Positions 1 to 6,462 of a DNA stretch of 18,552 nucleotides are shown one piece after another. A model generated the notes under the pieces. The model had not been told where the DNA came from and did not search any database. It saw only the letters and a list, made by a program, of their open reading frames with translations. The DNA comes from Euryarchaeota archaeon UBA13 (GTDB taxonomy: Archaea > Thermoplasmatota > Poseidoniia > Poseidoniales > Poseidoniaceae): the NCBI GenBank assembly GCA_002495945.1, contig DAHU01000011.1, positions 8,243-26,794 on the forward strand, read 5' to 3'. The position numbers and the translations under genes were made by a program. Positions within the stretch are counted from its first letter, which is position 1. Each line of letters starts with the position of its first letter.

Positions 1-215
1 TCGTCCATATTGTGACTGACCTGCTCATCAAGTTGCATTAAATGACCCACTTGGGGTCCGTTTCCGTGAGTCAAAATTACACCCCACCCAGATTCGAGTA
101 AATCAACAACATCACTCATCACTTTTGCCAATATCTCAGATGACTCATGCGCATCTTTTGCTACTGGACTTTGCAGAGCATTGCCTCCAATGGCGTAAAC
201 TACAACCTTGTGCAT
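1..215 (-). CDS. arcC: Carbamate kinase, N-terminal part (runs off the window)
   Basis: Seen: reading leftwards from the ATG at 213-215, an open frame continues to the window edge and gives about 71 residues. It opens with a short beta strand and an IGGNAL loop (about residues 9-14), and THGNGPQVG follows near residues 47-55. These are the two nucleotide/phosphate-binding signatures of the carbamate kinase branch of the amino-acid kinase family. Known: carbamate kinase interconverts carbamoyl phosphate plus ADP with ATP plus carbamate and ammonia, in arginine or purine/ureide catabolism, in the cytoplasm. The rest of the gene, including the lysine-containing catalytic part, lies outside the window, so activity cannot be judged. 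It diverges from asnS. The gene symbol is by family resemblance; a carbamate kinase-like carbamoyl-phosphate synthetase is a less likely alternative. Confidence 0.85.
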   Translation of the reverse strand, partial: MHKVVVYAIGGNALQSPVAKDAHESSEILAKVMSDVVDLLESGWGVILTHGNGPQVGHLMQLDEQVSHNMD

Positions 216-288
216 TGGTTAATTTAGAAAAGTGTCAAGTTTGAGGTTTTCCATCGTCTGAGAGGTAATATGTCTATTTAGCAGCCAA

Positions 289-306
289 AAATCTCAAGCG
301 AGATTT
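289..306. promoter_or_regulatory. Perfect 7-bp hairpin in the asnS leader region
   Basis: AAATCTC, a 4-nt AAGC loop, then GAGATTT form a perfect stem ending 36 bases before the asnS ATG. A second perfect palindrome, CCCTAGGG, lies at 320-327. If the asnS transcript starts upstream of this point, both would lie in its 5' leader; otherwise they could be an operator in the arcC/asnS divergent region. The function is inference only. Confidence 0.35.
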
Positions 307-333
307 CAATTACAGGCGTCCCTAGGGCGTTAT

Positions 334-340
334 GGTGAGG
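334..340 (+). promoter_or_regulatory. Shine-Dalgarno site for asnS
   Basis: GGTGAGG lies two bases before the ATG at 343. It resembles the complement of the archaeal 16S 3' end (GGAGGTGAT), and it supports 343 as the asnS start. Confidence 0.5.
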
Positions 341-342
341 GT

Positions 343-1671
343 ATGAAGACGGTTTGGATTTCTGATATCTTGAACGGGAAACATGATGGCCAAAAAGTAG
401 AATTGAAGGGTTGGGTCAAGCGCTCGCGAGGTTCCAATAAAATACGATTCATCGTCCTCAGAGACTCAACAGGTTCAATCCAATGTGTGGCAAAACGAGA
501 TAGTGTTGGCGATGAATGTTTTGAAAACATTAAATCAGCACTGATTGAGTCTTCACTCATTATCCACGGAGAAGCCAATCCAGATGAAAGAGCAGACGGA
601 GGATATGAAATCATAGTCGATAGCGTTGAGATTGTTGGACCTGTTAATCCAGAAACACCTTTCCCAATTACTGAATCTGCCATGGCTGCTGCTGATGGGG
701 GCGAGACCGAATTTCTGCTAGATAATCGGCACTTGTATTTGAGAACCACAAGGATGACGACCATGCTTAAATTACGCAGCACTGTTTTTGGAGCGATTCA
801 TTCGTATTTCCGTGACCTCGACTTCATAGAGTATCAAGCACCAAATTTCGTCGCAGGCGCCGTCGAGGGAGGCTCAACACTATTCGAAGTACCCTACTTT
901 GGCCGCAAAGCATACCTTACCCAGTCATGGCAACTATATGCCGAGGCAGCAATGCCAGCACTTGAGAGACTATACACAATTGCACCATCTTTCAGAGCTG
1001 AGAAATCTCGTACAAGAAGACACCTAACCGAATTCTGGCACGCCGAGATGGAAGTTGCATGGGCAGATAATCAAGAAATTATGTCGTACGGAGAGGGTGT
1101 GGTGAGAAAAATTGCTGGTTCTTTATTGGACGAGAGAAGCGAGGAGTTGGCGTCACTCGGTAGAGATTTAGACGTCATTGGACGATATGCTGATTCAAAA
1201 TATCCAAGAATGCGCTATGATGAAGCCGTGGAAACTCTCCAAGGACTTGGAGTTGAGATTGAGTGGGGTCAGGACCTCGACTACTCGAAAGAAAAGATTC
1301 TTACTCAAGACTTTGATGTACCTCACTTCCTTACTCATTACCCAAAAATAGCCAAACCATTCTACCATCGAGTTGATCCTGATGATGATAAGTATGTTCT
1401 GTGTCATGACTTGCTGGCGCCAGAGGGATATGGTGAGATTATTGGTGGCGGAGAGAGAACTTGGTCAGAAGAAGAAATTTTGGCGAGAATAGACGAAGAA
1501 GGAACACCTCGAGAACCATATCAATTTTACATCGATACCAGAACCTACGGTGGTGTACCACACGGTGGTTTTGGACTAGGCGTAGACCGAGTTTGTTCAT
1601 GGTTAAGTGGTGCTGACCACATTAGAGAGGTCATACCATTCCCAAGAGACTCACGGAGAGTCACCCCCTGA
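343..1671 (+). CDS. asnS: Asparaginyl-tRNA synthetase (archaeal type)
   Basis: A class IIb aminoacyl-tRNA synthetase that charges tRNA-Asn with asparagine using ATP, in the cytoplasm. Seen: 442 residues. An OB-fold anticodon-binding domain spans about residues 1-105 (VELKGWVKR and FIVLRD strands). The class II catalytic core follows. Motif 2 is at about 217-240, FRAEKSRTRRHLTEF, and carries the ATP-binding arginine. EGYGEIIGGGER is near residue 360, and a motif 3 region GGFGLGVDR...IPFPR closes the protein. The RRHLTEFWHAE and EGYGEIIGGG signatures favour AsnRS over AspRS. Length is normal for archaeal AsnRS. The start is supported by the GGTGAGG site just upstream. The saccharopine-dehydrogenase-like gene begins 8 bases after the stop, so the two are probably co-transcribed. 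Confidence 0.95.
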   Translation: MKTVWISDILNGKHDGQKVELKGWVKRSRGSNKIRFIVLRDSTGSIQCVAKRDSVGDECFENIKSALIESSLIIHGEANPDERADGGYEIIVDSVEIVGPVNPETPFPITESAMAAADGGETEFLLDNRHLYLRTTRMTTMLKLRSTVFGAIHSYFRDLDFIEYQAPNFVAGAVEGGSTLFEVPYFGRKAYLTQSWQLYAEAAMPALERLYTIAPSFRAEKSRTRRHLTEFWHAEMEVAWADNQEIMSYGEGVVRKIAGSLLDERSEELASLGRDLDVIGRYADSKYPRMRYDEAVETLQGLGVEIEWGQDLDYSKEKILTQDFDVPHFLTHYPKIAKPFYHRVDPDDDKYVLCHDLLAPEGYGEIIGGGERTWSEEEILARIDEEGTPREPYQFYIDTRTYGGVPHGGFGLGVDRVCSWLSGADHIREVIPFPRDSRRVTP

Positions 1672-1679
1672 GTGATAAC

Positions 1680-2732
1680 ATGGCAGAAATTATCGCCTTA
1701 GGTTGCGGGCTTGTTGGTAATTTCGTAGTCAAAAAATTATCTAACATGGGCATACACATTCATGTAGTTGACTTAGTGATACCCGATGATGTAAAAACCA
1801 GCAATAAGGTTACTTTCCAAGAAGGCGACATTTTCCAGTTATTGAACAAATTACCGAAATCAAAGATTGTGCTTAATCTTCTACCAGGCAGCATTGGTGA
1901 ACAAATAAGGCCGATGTTAATCGGCATGGAAATGCATGTCATCGACTTAGCCTTCACTGAGATTGAACCTACTATACACAACCAAACCGCGATAGAGCAT
2001 GATACAACTCTAATCTGGGATGTTGGTATAGCACCCGGATTATCAAATATGATTATTCGCAAAGAATTTGAAAACGATGACCAAATTAACGAAATAACCA
2101 TCAAGGTTGGTGGAAATCCCGCCCAACCAGATAATGATTGGTCATACATGGCGCCATTTTCACCAGCTGACGTAATTGAAGAGTACACAAGACCCGCAAG
2201 AATACTCAAGCAAGGTAAAATCTCCACTGTCGATGCTCTTACGGATTTACACCAAATAAATGTAGCCGGTTACGGAACTATGGAAGCATTTCTCACTGAC
2301 GGATTGAGAAGTTTGCTTAACTCTGCGATGGCACCAAACATGCGTGAATATACTGTTCGATGGCCCGGCCACATACAGAAATGGATTGCAGAAAAGGGTG
2401 CATTATCTGACAATGAGTTGCTTGAGGCATGGAAGTTTGACCGAAAAAGGGAAGAATTTACCTGGATGGAAATTAAGTTGTGTTACTCTGGACATGATGT
2501 GATTTGGGAAATTCTTGATGATGGCAAAGACGGATTTAGTTCGATGGCAAGAAGTACTGGTTTGGTAACTATTGCTTGCGCAGTGGACCTAATGAGCAAA
2601 ATGAAAGACGCTCAGAAATCCATTAAAACAGGAGTTTTAGCCCCGGAGGATTTAGATTTAGAATCTATAGACAGGGTGATTGAATTCTTGAAGTCAGAAG
2701 GAGTTGCCATTAGCCGACAGGTTACAAAATAG
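1680..2732 (+). CDS. Saccharopine dehydrogenase-like oxidoreductase
   Basis: Seen: 350 residues. A Rossmann NAD(P)-binding start lies at about residues 4-30 (ALGCGLVGNFVVKKL, glycine-rich loop followed by an acidic strand end, VVDL). DVGIAPGLSN lies near residue 114, EAFLTDGLRSLL in the middle, RWPGH near 230, and a C-terminal segment contains GVLAPEDL. This is the pattern of the LYS9-type saccharopine dehydrogenase/reductase family, which is about 350-450 residues. Known: members catalyse reversible NAD(P)-linked cleavage or formation of saccharopine in lysine metabolism, but close relatives act on other amino-acid adducts (carboxynorspermidine, nopaline-like). No lysine-pathway neighbour is visible, so the substrate is unresolved. 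It lies 8 bases downstream of asnS with a GTGAT element before its ATG, and its last 11 bases overlap the convergent zinc-ribbon gene. Confidence 0.8.
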   Translation: MAEIIALGCGLVGNFVVKKLSNMGIHIHVVDLVIPDDVKTSNKVTFQEGDIFQLLNKLPKSKIVLNLLPGSIGEQIRPMLIGMEMHVIDLAFTEIEPTIHNQTAIEHDTTLIWDVGIAPGLSNMIIRKEFENDDQINEITIKVGGNPAQPDNDWSYMAPFSPADVIEEYTRPARILKQGKISTVDALTDLHQINVAGYGTMEAFLTDGLRSLLNSAMAPNMREYTVRWPGHIQKWIAEKGALSDNELLEAWKFDRKREEFTWMEIKLCYSGHDVIWEILDDGKDGFSSMARSTGLVTIACAVDLMSKMKDAQKSIKTGVLAPEDLDLESIDRVIEFLKSEGVAISRQVTK

Positions 2733-2868
2733 GTTCGCCACAAATGGGACATTCCATTCCAGGGACAAACTCTCCCAAAGTAAAACCACAGTGTAGGCAA
2801 ATCGACGAGATGAAAGTGTAATCATCAACTGGCATGATGATGGGTTGACTTGTTAATAGAAAAATCAT
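2722..2868 (-). CDS. 48-residue zinc-ribbon microprotein
   Basis: Seen: a short frame on the minus strand whose ATG (2866-2868) overlaps the TGA of the HAD gene as ATGA, the usual sign of translational coupling. The 48-residue product has CLHC at residues 24-27 and CPIC at 40-43, the latter followed by glycine (CPICGEP). Two CxxC knuckles twelve residues apart make a rubredoxin/zinc-ribbon-like metal site. The first dozen residues are hydrophobic (MIFLLTSQP) and may be a tail or partly untranslated. An internal ATG at 2835 would give a 37-residue form that keeps the metal site. The 3' end overlaps the opposing gene by 11 bases. The function is unknown; it could bind RNA, DNA or a partner enzyme. 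It is easily missed by gene callers because of its length. Confidence 0.65.
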   Translation of the reverse strand: MIFLLTSQPIIMPVDDYTFISSICLHCGFTLGEFVPGMECPICGEPIL

Positions 2869-3626
2869 TTGCCGAATTTATTTTGAATTTCTGTTAAAAC
2901 CAATTGTAAGTCTTTTTCCACAACGACTTTGTTACAGAATTCAAGTGGCCGTTCATCCCAAGGATTGAAACAAATCGCCAATTCGGATTCTTCAAACATC
3001 CCTATATCGCCGGCTGAATCACCTACTGAGGCGGTTTTTGATTTAGGAATATTATATCGCCTTTGTAACATTTTTACGATTGCTCCTTTACCATTCATTT
3101 GAACTTGGTACCTTCCAAAATCGGCTAACTCATATTCACCAGATTGAGTTATGTCACCTCTTAACCACCCATTGGTGAATACCGATAGTTGGGAATCATT
3201 ACCACCGCCAAATCGTTGTGCGGTAAATCTGTCGATACCGCCCCAACGTCGTGACCATGGTTTATCTGATGGAAATTGTGCTGCAATATCTCTTGCTGTT
3301 TGTTGTAATCCTCCTGAGATTATTGCCACTTTAGCACCGGATGATAACAGGCCACCGATCAAATTTCGCCAATTTTTCATCATTGGCATGCCCTCCATAA
3401 GTGACCTCAACTCTTTGTCTGTTATTTTCCTATCAGTGATACTACCTTTGATTAATGCGATATCCAGTTTGATCCAATCCCATTCATCGAGTAGGCCTTG
3501 GTTATACAATTCAAAGGATTCATCATTTGAGATGTTTAATTTATCATAAACATACTGCCATGTTGACAAATGATCAACTAGTACACGGTCCATGTCCAAA
3601 CATACAAGATAGTTATACTTCGACAT
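2865..3626 (-). CDS. HAD-superfamily phosphatase, SerB/phosphoserine-phosphatase-like
   Basis: Seen: 253 residues with all four HAD motifs. Motif I is DMDRV (D11 nucleophile, D13 general acid/base), motif II IISGG (S104), motif III K180, and motif IV GDSAGD (D203, D207). The insert between motifs I and II is mostly helical, as in the C1 cap of SerB-like phosphatases. Known: such enzymes hydrolyse small phosphomonoesters through a phospho-aspartate with Mg2+. Serine phosphate, a sugar phosphate or a lipid phosphate are all possible substrates. Start: ATG at 3624-3626, 12 bases downstream of the degenerate glycosyltransferase-membrane gene. The stop overlaps the start of the zinc-ribbon microprotein, so the three genes appear to be one transcription unit. 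The context may favour a glycan- or lipid-linked phosphate, but that is inference. Confidence 0.85.
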   Translation of the reverse strand: MSKYNYLVCLDMDRVLVDHLSTWQYVYDKLNISNDESFELYNQGLLDEWDWIKLDIALIKGSITDRKITDKELRSLMEGMPMMKNWRNLIGGLLSSGAKVAIISGGLQQTARDIAAQFPSDKPWSRRWGGIDRFTAQRFGGGNDSQLSVFTNGWLRGDITQSGEYELADFGRYQVQMNGKGAIVKMLQRRYNIPKSKTASVGDSAGDIGMFEESELAICFNPWDERPLEFCNKVVVEKDLQLVLTEIQNKFGK

Positions 3627-3638
3627 AATAATACCAAT

Positions 3639-4490
3639 CTAAATTATTTTGTCATCATATTTTTTCCAATCATACTGCGACTGAATCTGTTCAACTTGCT
3701 TGCCCATTATGTACAATATGATAGCTACCATCATTGCAAATAGGCCAATTAATGTCATTGCGATTGTTGTCAAGGTAACTCCTATCGAAACTGAATTTAG
3801 TTCATTGAACGTATCGACAACATTGCCTGAAAGTCGATATCCAAGAATAAATAGAACAATTCCGGGAATGCCAAACAGAAATAATGGATGCTTAGATTCC
3901 AACATCCAATAGAATAATTGCGCAAATCTGGATGCGGTTGCAAGTGATTCTCTTTGGGGTAATTTTAGGTTATCCAACGATTCAATAACTCGCACCCTTA
4001 ATTCGTTTGAAAGATCTTGGGTACTAGTCATTGAATTTGCCTTAGATAATTCTTCTAACCCTCGGGTTGAGAGAAACAAGTGGTCTATGTCTAGTGACCC
4101 GACAACTAGTTCATTTGTATCGAAATCTTGGCTCACATCAATGTTGTTGAATGACAGATAAATATCCCATCCCTCTCGTGAACGATTGACTACAACGGGG
4201 AGTTCTCGTAATTTCCAATCCTTTGTAACATTGATTACTAGATTTGAAAGTTCATTGTTGAGATTTGAATCAGTAATGAATTTGGCTATTTTTGGACCGG
4301 TTATCATTTCAGCACTACAATGCAAAACTTTGCAACCGAATTCCTCTGCTAACTGAATTGTTCGATCCTTTGAACCAGTATCGACAAGTATTACCTCATC
4401 TGCAATCTCACTTGCTCTAACTAATAACGATATGATTCTGAGTTCTATGTCTCGTCCGACATAAACAACCCGCAATTGCTGACCAGTCAC
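3639..4490 (-). CDS. Membrane protein with a degenerate GT-A glycosyltransferase domain
   Basis: Seen: 283 residues. Residues 1-60 look like the nucleotide-binding half of a family 2 glycosyltransferase: a beta strand, then EVILVDTGSKDRT and a helix ending in FGCKV. Where a GT2 enzyme would carry its DxD metal motif, the protein has VINVTKDWKLREL (about 85-97), with no D-x-D, and the acceptor-site half appears reduced. Residues about 201-218 (HPLFLFGIPGIVLF) and 236-263 are two transmembrane helices of the kind found at the C-terminus of archaeal dolichol-phosphate-sugar synthases. It starts with GTG at 4490; a stop codon lies three codons further upstream, so no earlier start is available. 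A TATA-like TTATAAG about 27 bases upstream suggests a leaderless mRNA. It may be a non-catalytic partner of the divergent glycosyltransferase. Catalytic function is doubtful. Confidence 0.6.
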   Translation of the reverse strand: MTGQQLRVVYVGRDIELRIISLLVRASEIADEVILVDTGSKDRTIQLAEEFGCKVLHCSAEMITGPKIAKFITDSNLNNELSNLVINVTKDWKLRELPVVVNRSREGWDIYLSFNNIDVSQDFDTNELVVGSLDIDHLFLSTRGLEELSKANSMTSTQDLSNELRVRVIESLDNLKLPQRESLATASRFAQLFYWMLESKHPLFLFGIPGIVLFILGYRLSGNVVDTFNELNSVSIGVTLTTIAMTLIGLFAMMVAIILYIMGKQVEQIQSQYDWKKYDDKII

Positions 4491-4513
4491 AAGTTGTTGG
4501 TAATTTTATGCAA

Positions 4514-4520
4514 CTTATAA
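4514..4520 (-). promoter_or_regulatory. Candidate TATA box for the degenerate-GT gene
   Basis: On the minus strand the sequence reads TTATAAG, centred about 27 bases upstream of the GTG start at 4490. This spacing fits an archaeal leaderless promoter in the divergent region between the two glycosyltransferase-type genes. Confidence 0.5.
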
Positions 4521-4614
4521 CCTGCGTATGTTCGATAGTTATTTGATGCTTTTTTTGCTTCAACTGTCGTTGGCCACAAGTTATCTTCATCAGTCATGAC
4601 CAATTGGCGGAAAT

Positions 4615-5562
4615 ATGCGTAATGAATGGCAAGTAGGGGTTGTCATTCCGGCAAAGAATGAACAAGATTTCATTGATGATGTAATTAGTACCTTACCTAG
4701 TTATGTAGATGCAATTATTGTTGTTAACGATGGTTCAACTGATAGTACTAAACAAATTGTTGAAAATAATATGAATAATAACAACAAAATTGAGTTAATT
4801 GACTTGCCAGGCGACGGAGTCGGCGCTGCTATAGATGCCGGACATCAAAAGATGTTGACTAAACTAAGTGCTCCATTTGTCAGCGTGGTTATGGCTGGGG
4901 ATGGACAAATGGATGTCGATGATTTTGACTCCATCATCAAGCCAATCATTGACAATCAGGCAGATTACGTGAAAGGTAATCGTTTCATTCATTCAATGGG
5001 TGCTAACAATATGCCAATAATCCGACAACTTGCAAGTTTAATTCTTGGATTTTTTACCACCTTAGCCGCAGGTAAGCGTATTTCTGACCCTCAATGCGGC
5101 TACACTGCAACCAGTCACCGGGTTCTTAATCAGTGGGATTGGCAAAAATCTTGGAGTTCATATGGATATCCAAATTACTGGCTGATAGAATTATCAAGAC
5201 TTGCGTTTGCAGTAACCGAAGTGCCAGTAAAATCAGTTTATGGCAATGAGCAATCTGGAATAAAAATGCCATCATTTTTCGTATCTGTTGGATTGATGAT
5301 GCTGATGATGCATCACAAACGTTGTTTTTCTATGCTGTTTAGTAAATCTGTAACTCCCCATTCGATTTTATCCTTTACCGCTTATGCTATTGGTTGGATA
5401 GCAATTATTCCCGGAATAAGTACTGACTTAGAAAGAGAGTTAGCAACTGGAATTACAGCAAAAATAATTCTTGTTATCACTTGCTGGGCGTGTGCTCACA
5501 TTTTCGATAGGTTGGCAGTTAAGTCACGGATAGAGTTGATGAAAAATGCGCAGACACGATAA
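4615..5562 (+). CDS. Family 2 glycosyltransferase, dolichol-phosphate-sugar synthase-like
   Basis: Seen: 315 residues. A GT-A fold opens with VVIPAKNEQDFI, followed by IIVVNDGSTDST (nucleotide-sugar binding) and a GxGVGAAIDAG turn. AGDGQMDVDD at about 94-103 is the metal-binding region equivalent to DADGQ in DPM1-like enzymes. DPQCGYTA lies at 158-165. Residues after about 250 contain two hydrophobic helices (252-268 and 280-298). Known: enzymes of this type move a sugar from a nucleotide donor to dolichyl or polyprenyl phosphate at the cytoplasmic face, feeding protein N-glycosylation or surface glycans. The gene diverges from the degenerate-GT gene. Its 3' end overlaps the parvulin gene by 17 bases, so they are probably co-transcribed. 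The donor sugar cannot be read from the sequence. Confidence 0.88.
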   Translation: MRNEWQVGVVIPAKNEQDFIDDVISTLPSYVDAIIVVNDGSTDSTKQIVENNMNNNNKIELIDLPGDGVGAAIDAGHQKMLTKLSAPFVSVVMAGDGQMDVDDFDSIIKPIIDNQADYVKGNRFIHSMGANNMPIIRQLASLILGFFTTLAAGKRISDPQCGYTATSHRVLNQWDWQKSWSSYGYPNYWLIELSRLAFAVTEVPVKSVYGNEQSGIKMPSFFVSVGLMMLMMHHKRCFSMLFSKSVTPHSILSFTAYAIGWIAIIPGISTDLERELATGITAKIILVITCWACAHIFDRLAVKSRIELMKNAQTR

Positions 5563-5869
5563 AAGAAATAACCCAAGAAAAGCCCATGTCCGGCACATAT
5601 TAGTCCCTGACAAACCCTCAGCACGGCGGATAATTGAAGAGATCTCGGAAGCAAAGAACCCATTAAAGACATTCAAGAAACTTGCAAAGAAATACTCTAC
5701 TTGCCCCAGTGGCGCCAAGAAAGGTGATTTAGGAGAATTTACCGAAGGACAAATGGCAATTGATTTTGAACAAGCAGTTTGGCAAACCGATATAGGTCAA
5801 ACACCTAGCAAATTCGTCAAAACCCAATTTGGTTATCACATAATTTGGGTTCACGCAAAGACCGAGTAG
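5546..5869 (+). CDS. Parvulin-type peptidyl-prolyl cis-trans isomerase
   Basis: Seen: 107 residues, nearly all one PPIC/rotamase domain. A basic N-terminal tail of about 12 residues leads into AHVRHILV. A helix follows, then KKYSTCPSGAKKGDLGEF (about 49-66), a GQM...FE.AVW segment, and TQFGYHIIWV near the C-terminus. This is the order of the small single-domain parvulins such as E. coli PpiC (about 93 residues). There is no signal peptide or membrane anchor, so it is cytoplasmic. Known: it catalyses prolyl bond isomerisation during folding; the histidines of RHILV and FGYHI are conserved active-site positions. The start overlaps the glycosyltransferase stop by 17 bases, which indicates co-transcription. 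Confidence 0.93.
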   Translation: MRRHDKRNNPRKAHVRHILVPDKPSARRIIEEISEAKNPLKTFKKLAKKYSTCPSGAKKGDLGEFTEGQMAIDFEQAVWQTDIGQTPSKFVKTQFGYHIIWVHAKTE

Positions 5870-5876
5870 AATGATT

Positions 5877-5954
5877 TGGTGGGCGTACCAAGATTTGAAC
5901 TTGGGTCCAAGCGTCCCAAACGCCCGAGTATAGGCCAAACTAACCCATACGCCC
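5877..5954 (-). tRNA. tRNA-Pro (anticodon TGG), CCA encoded
   Basis: Seen by folding the minus strand. The 7-bp acceptor stem GGGCGTA pairs with TACGCCC. The D arm has GG in its loop and a mismatch at 13-22. The anticodon stem encloses the loop TTTGGGA, giving anticodon TGG at 34-36 (reads CCA, proline) with G37. The variable loop is 4 nt. The T stem is CCAAG/CTTGG with loop TTCAAAT. The discriminator is A, followed directly by CCA in the genome (5877-5879). There is no intron in the canonical position. It sits between the convergent parvulin gene and the minus-strand zinc-ribbon/wHTH gene. Confidence 0.95.
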
Positions 5955-5977
5955 GTTGTGTTTGGCCACGACTTCCC

Positions 5978-5985
5978 TATTATCA
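5978..5985 (-). promoter_or_regulatory. Candidate TATA box for tRNA-Pro
   Basis: On the minus strand the sequence reads GATAATAG, about 24-31 bases upstream of the mature 5' end of the tRNA. The spacing fits an archaeal promoter producing a transcript with little or no 5' leader. Confidence 0.4.
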
Positions 5986-5988
5986 ACT

Positions 5989-6426
5989 TCACTCAAGAAA
6001 TTGCCAAATTCCTCTACCAACCCTAATGATTACTCCCTGAGCTTCAGCAGTTTCAATGAAAGCTTGTGTATTAGTTTCAAATCCCCTCGCCAAAAATTCA
6101 TTTTGAAGTCTCGCAATTGTTATCCTTCCTCTCTCGTCGATTGAATCTCTTAAGATAGTGAGACCCATAGCCAAGGAAAATTTTGCCTGAGGTTCAATCA
6201 TCTTTTCAGAATCATTAATTCTTTCTGTCAGTGATTGTCTTAATTCTGGAGGCGTATTGGCGGTCAATACTTTCATCCTGAGTTCAGTGGGATTGCTAGC
6301 TCTTCCAACAACAGGGGTTGATTCAGTAATTTTTTGGCCACAATGAGGACAATTATGCCCGAATGATTTCCTGCCATGACACATATTACATGCTGGACAC
6401 CTGAACACATTCCAGTACGCTGCCAT
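5989..6426 (-). CDS. Zinc-ribbon plus winged-helix protein (putative DNA/RNA-binding)
   Basis: Seen: with the start at 6426 the product is 145 residues. The N-terminus holds CPAC at 10-13, CH at 16-17 and CPHC at 26-29 (a zinc ribbon). A hydrophilic linker and helices at about 45-85 follow. The last 60 residues resemble a winged helix-turn-helix (RGRITIARLQNEFLARGF, then a hydrophobic wing, VIIRVGRGIW). Such layouts occur in archaeal regulatory or replication/repair accessory proteins; no named family can be assigned with certainty. An earlier ATG at 6444 exists. However, an A/T tract reading AAATAAAAAAA on the minus strand is centred about 27 bases upstream of 6426, which points to a leaderless start at 6426. 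Transcription runs toward the tRNA-Pro gene. Role: probable nucleic-acid binding, by inference. Confidence 0.75.
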   Translation of the reverse strand: MAAYWNVFRCPACNMCHGRKSFGHNCPHCGQKITESTPVVGRASNPTELRMKVLTANTPPELRQSLTERINDSEKMIEPQAKFSLAMGLTILRDSIDERGRITIARLQNEFLARGFETNTQAFIETAEAQGVIIRVGRGIWQFLE

Positions 6427-6447
6427 GGTAGCAGATTCCGTCAATGG

Positions 6448-6457
6448 TTTTTTTATT
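6448..6457 (-). promoter_or_regulatory. TATA box deciding the start of the zinc-ribbon/wHTH gene
   Basis: The minus strand reads AAATAAAAAA about 27 bases upstream of the ATG at 6426. It lies between this gene and the stop of the upstream decarboxylase-like gene, so the downstream gene has its own promoter and probably a leaderless transcript. Confidence 0.5.
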
Positions 6458-6462
6458 TGTCG

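Noticed and set aside
330..782. 150-residue open frame on the minus strand antisense to asnS
   Set aside because: It is a shadow of the strongly supported AsnRS frame, with low-complexity serine-rich composition and no recognisable domain.
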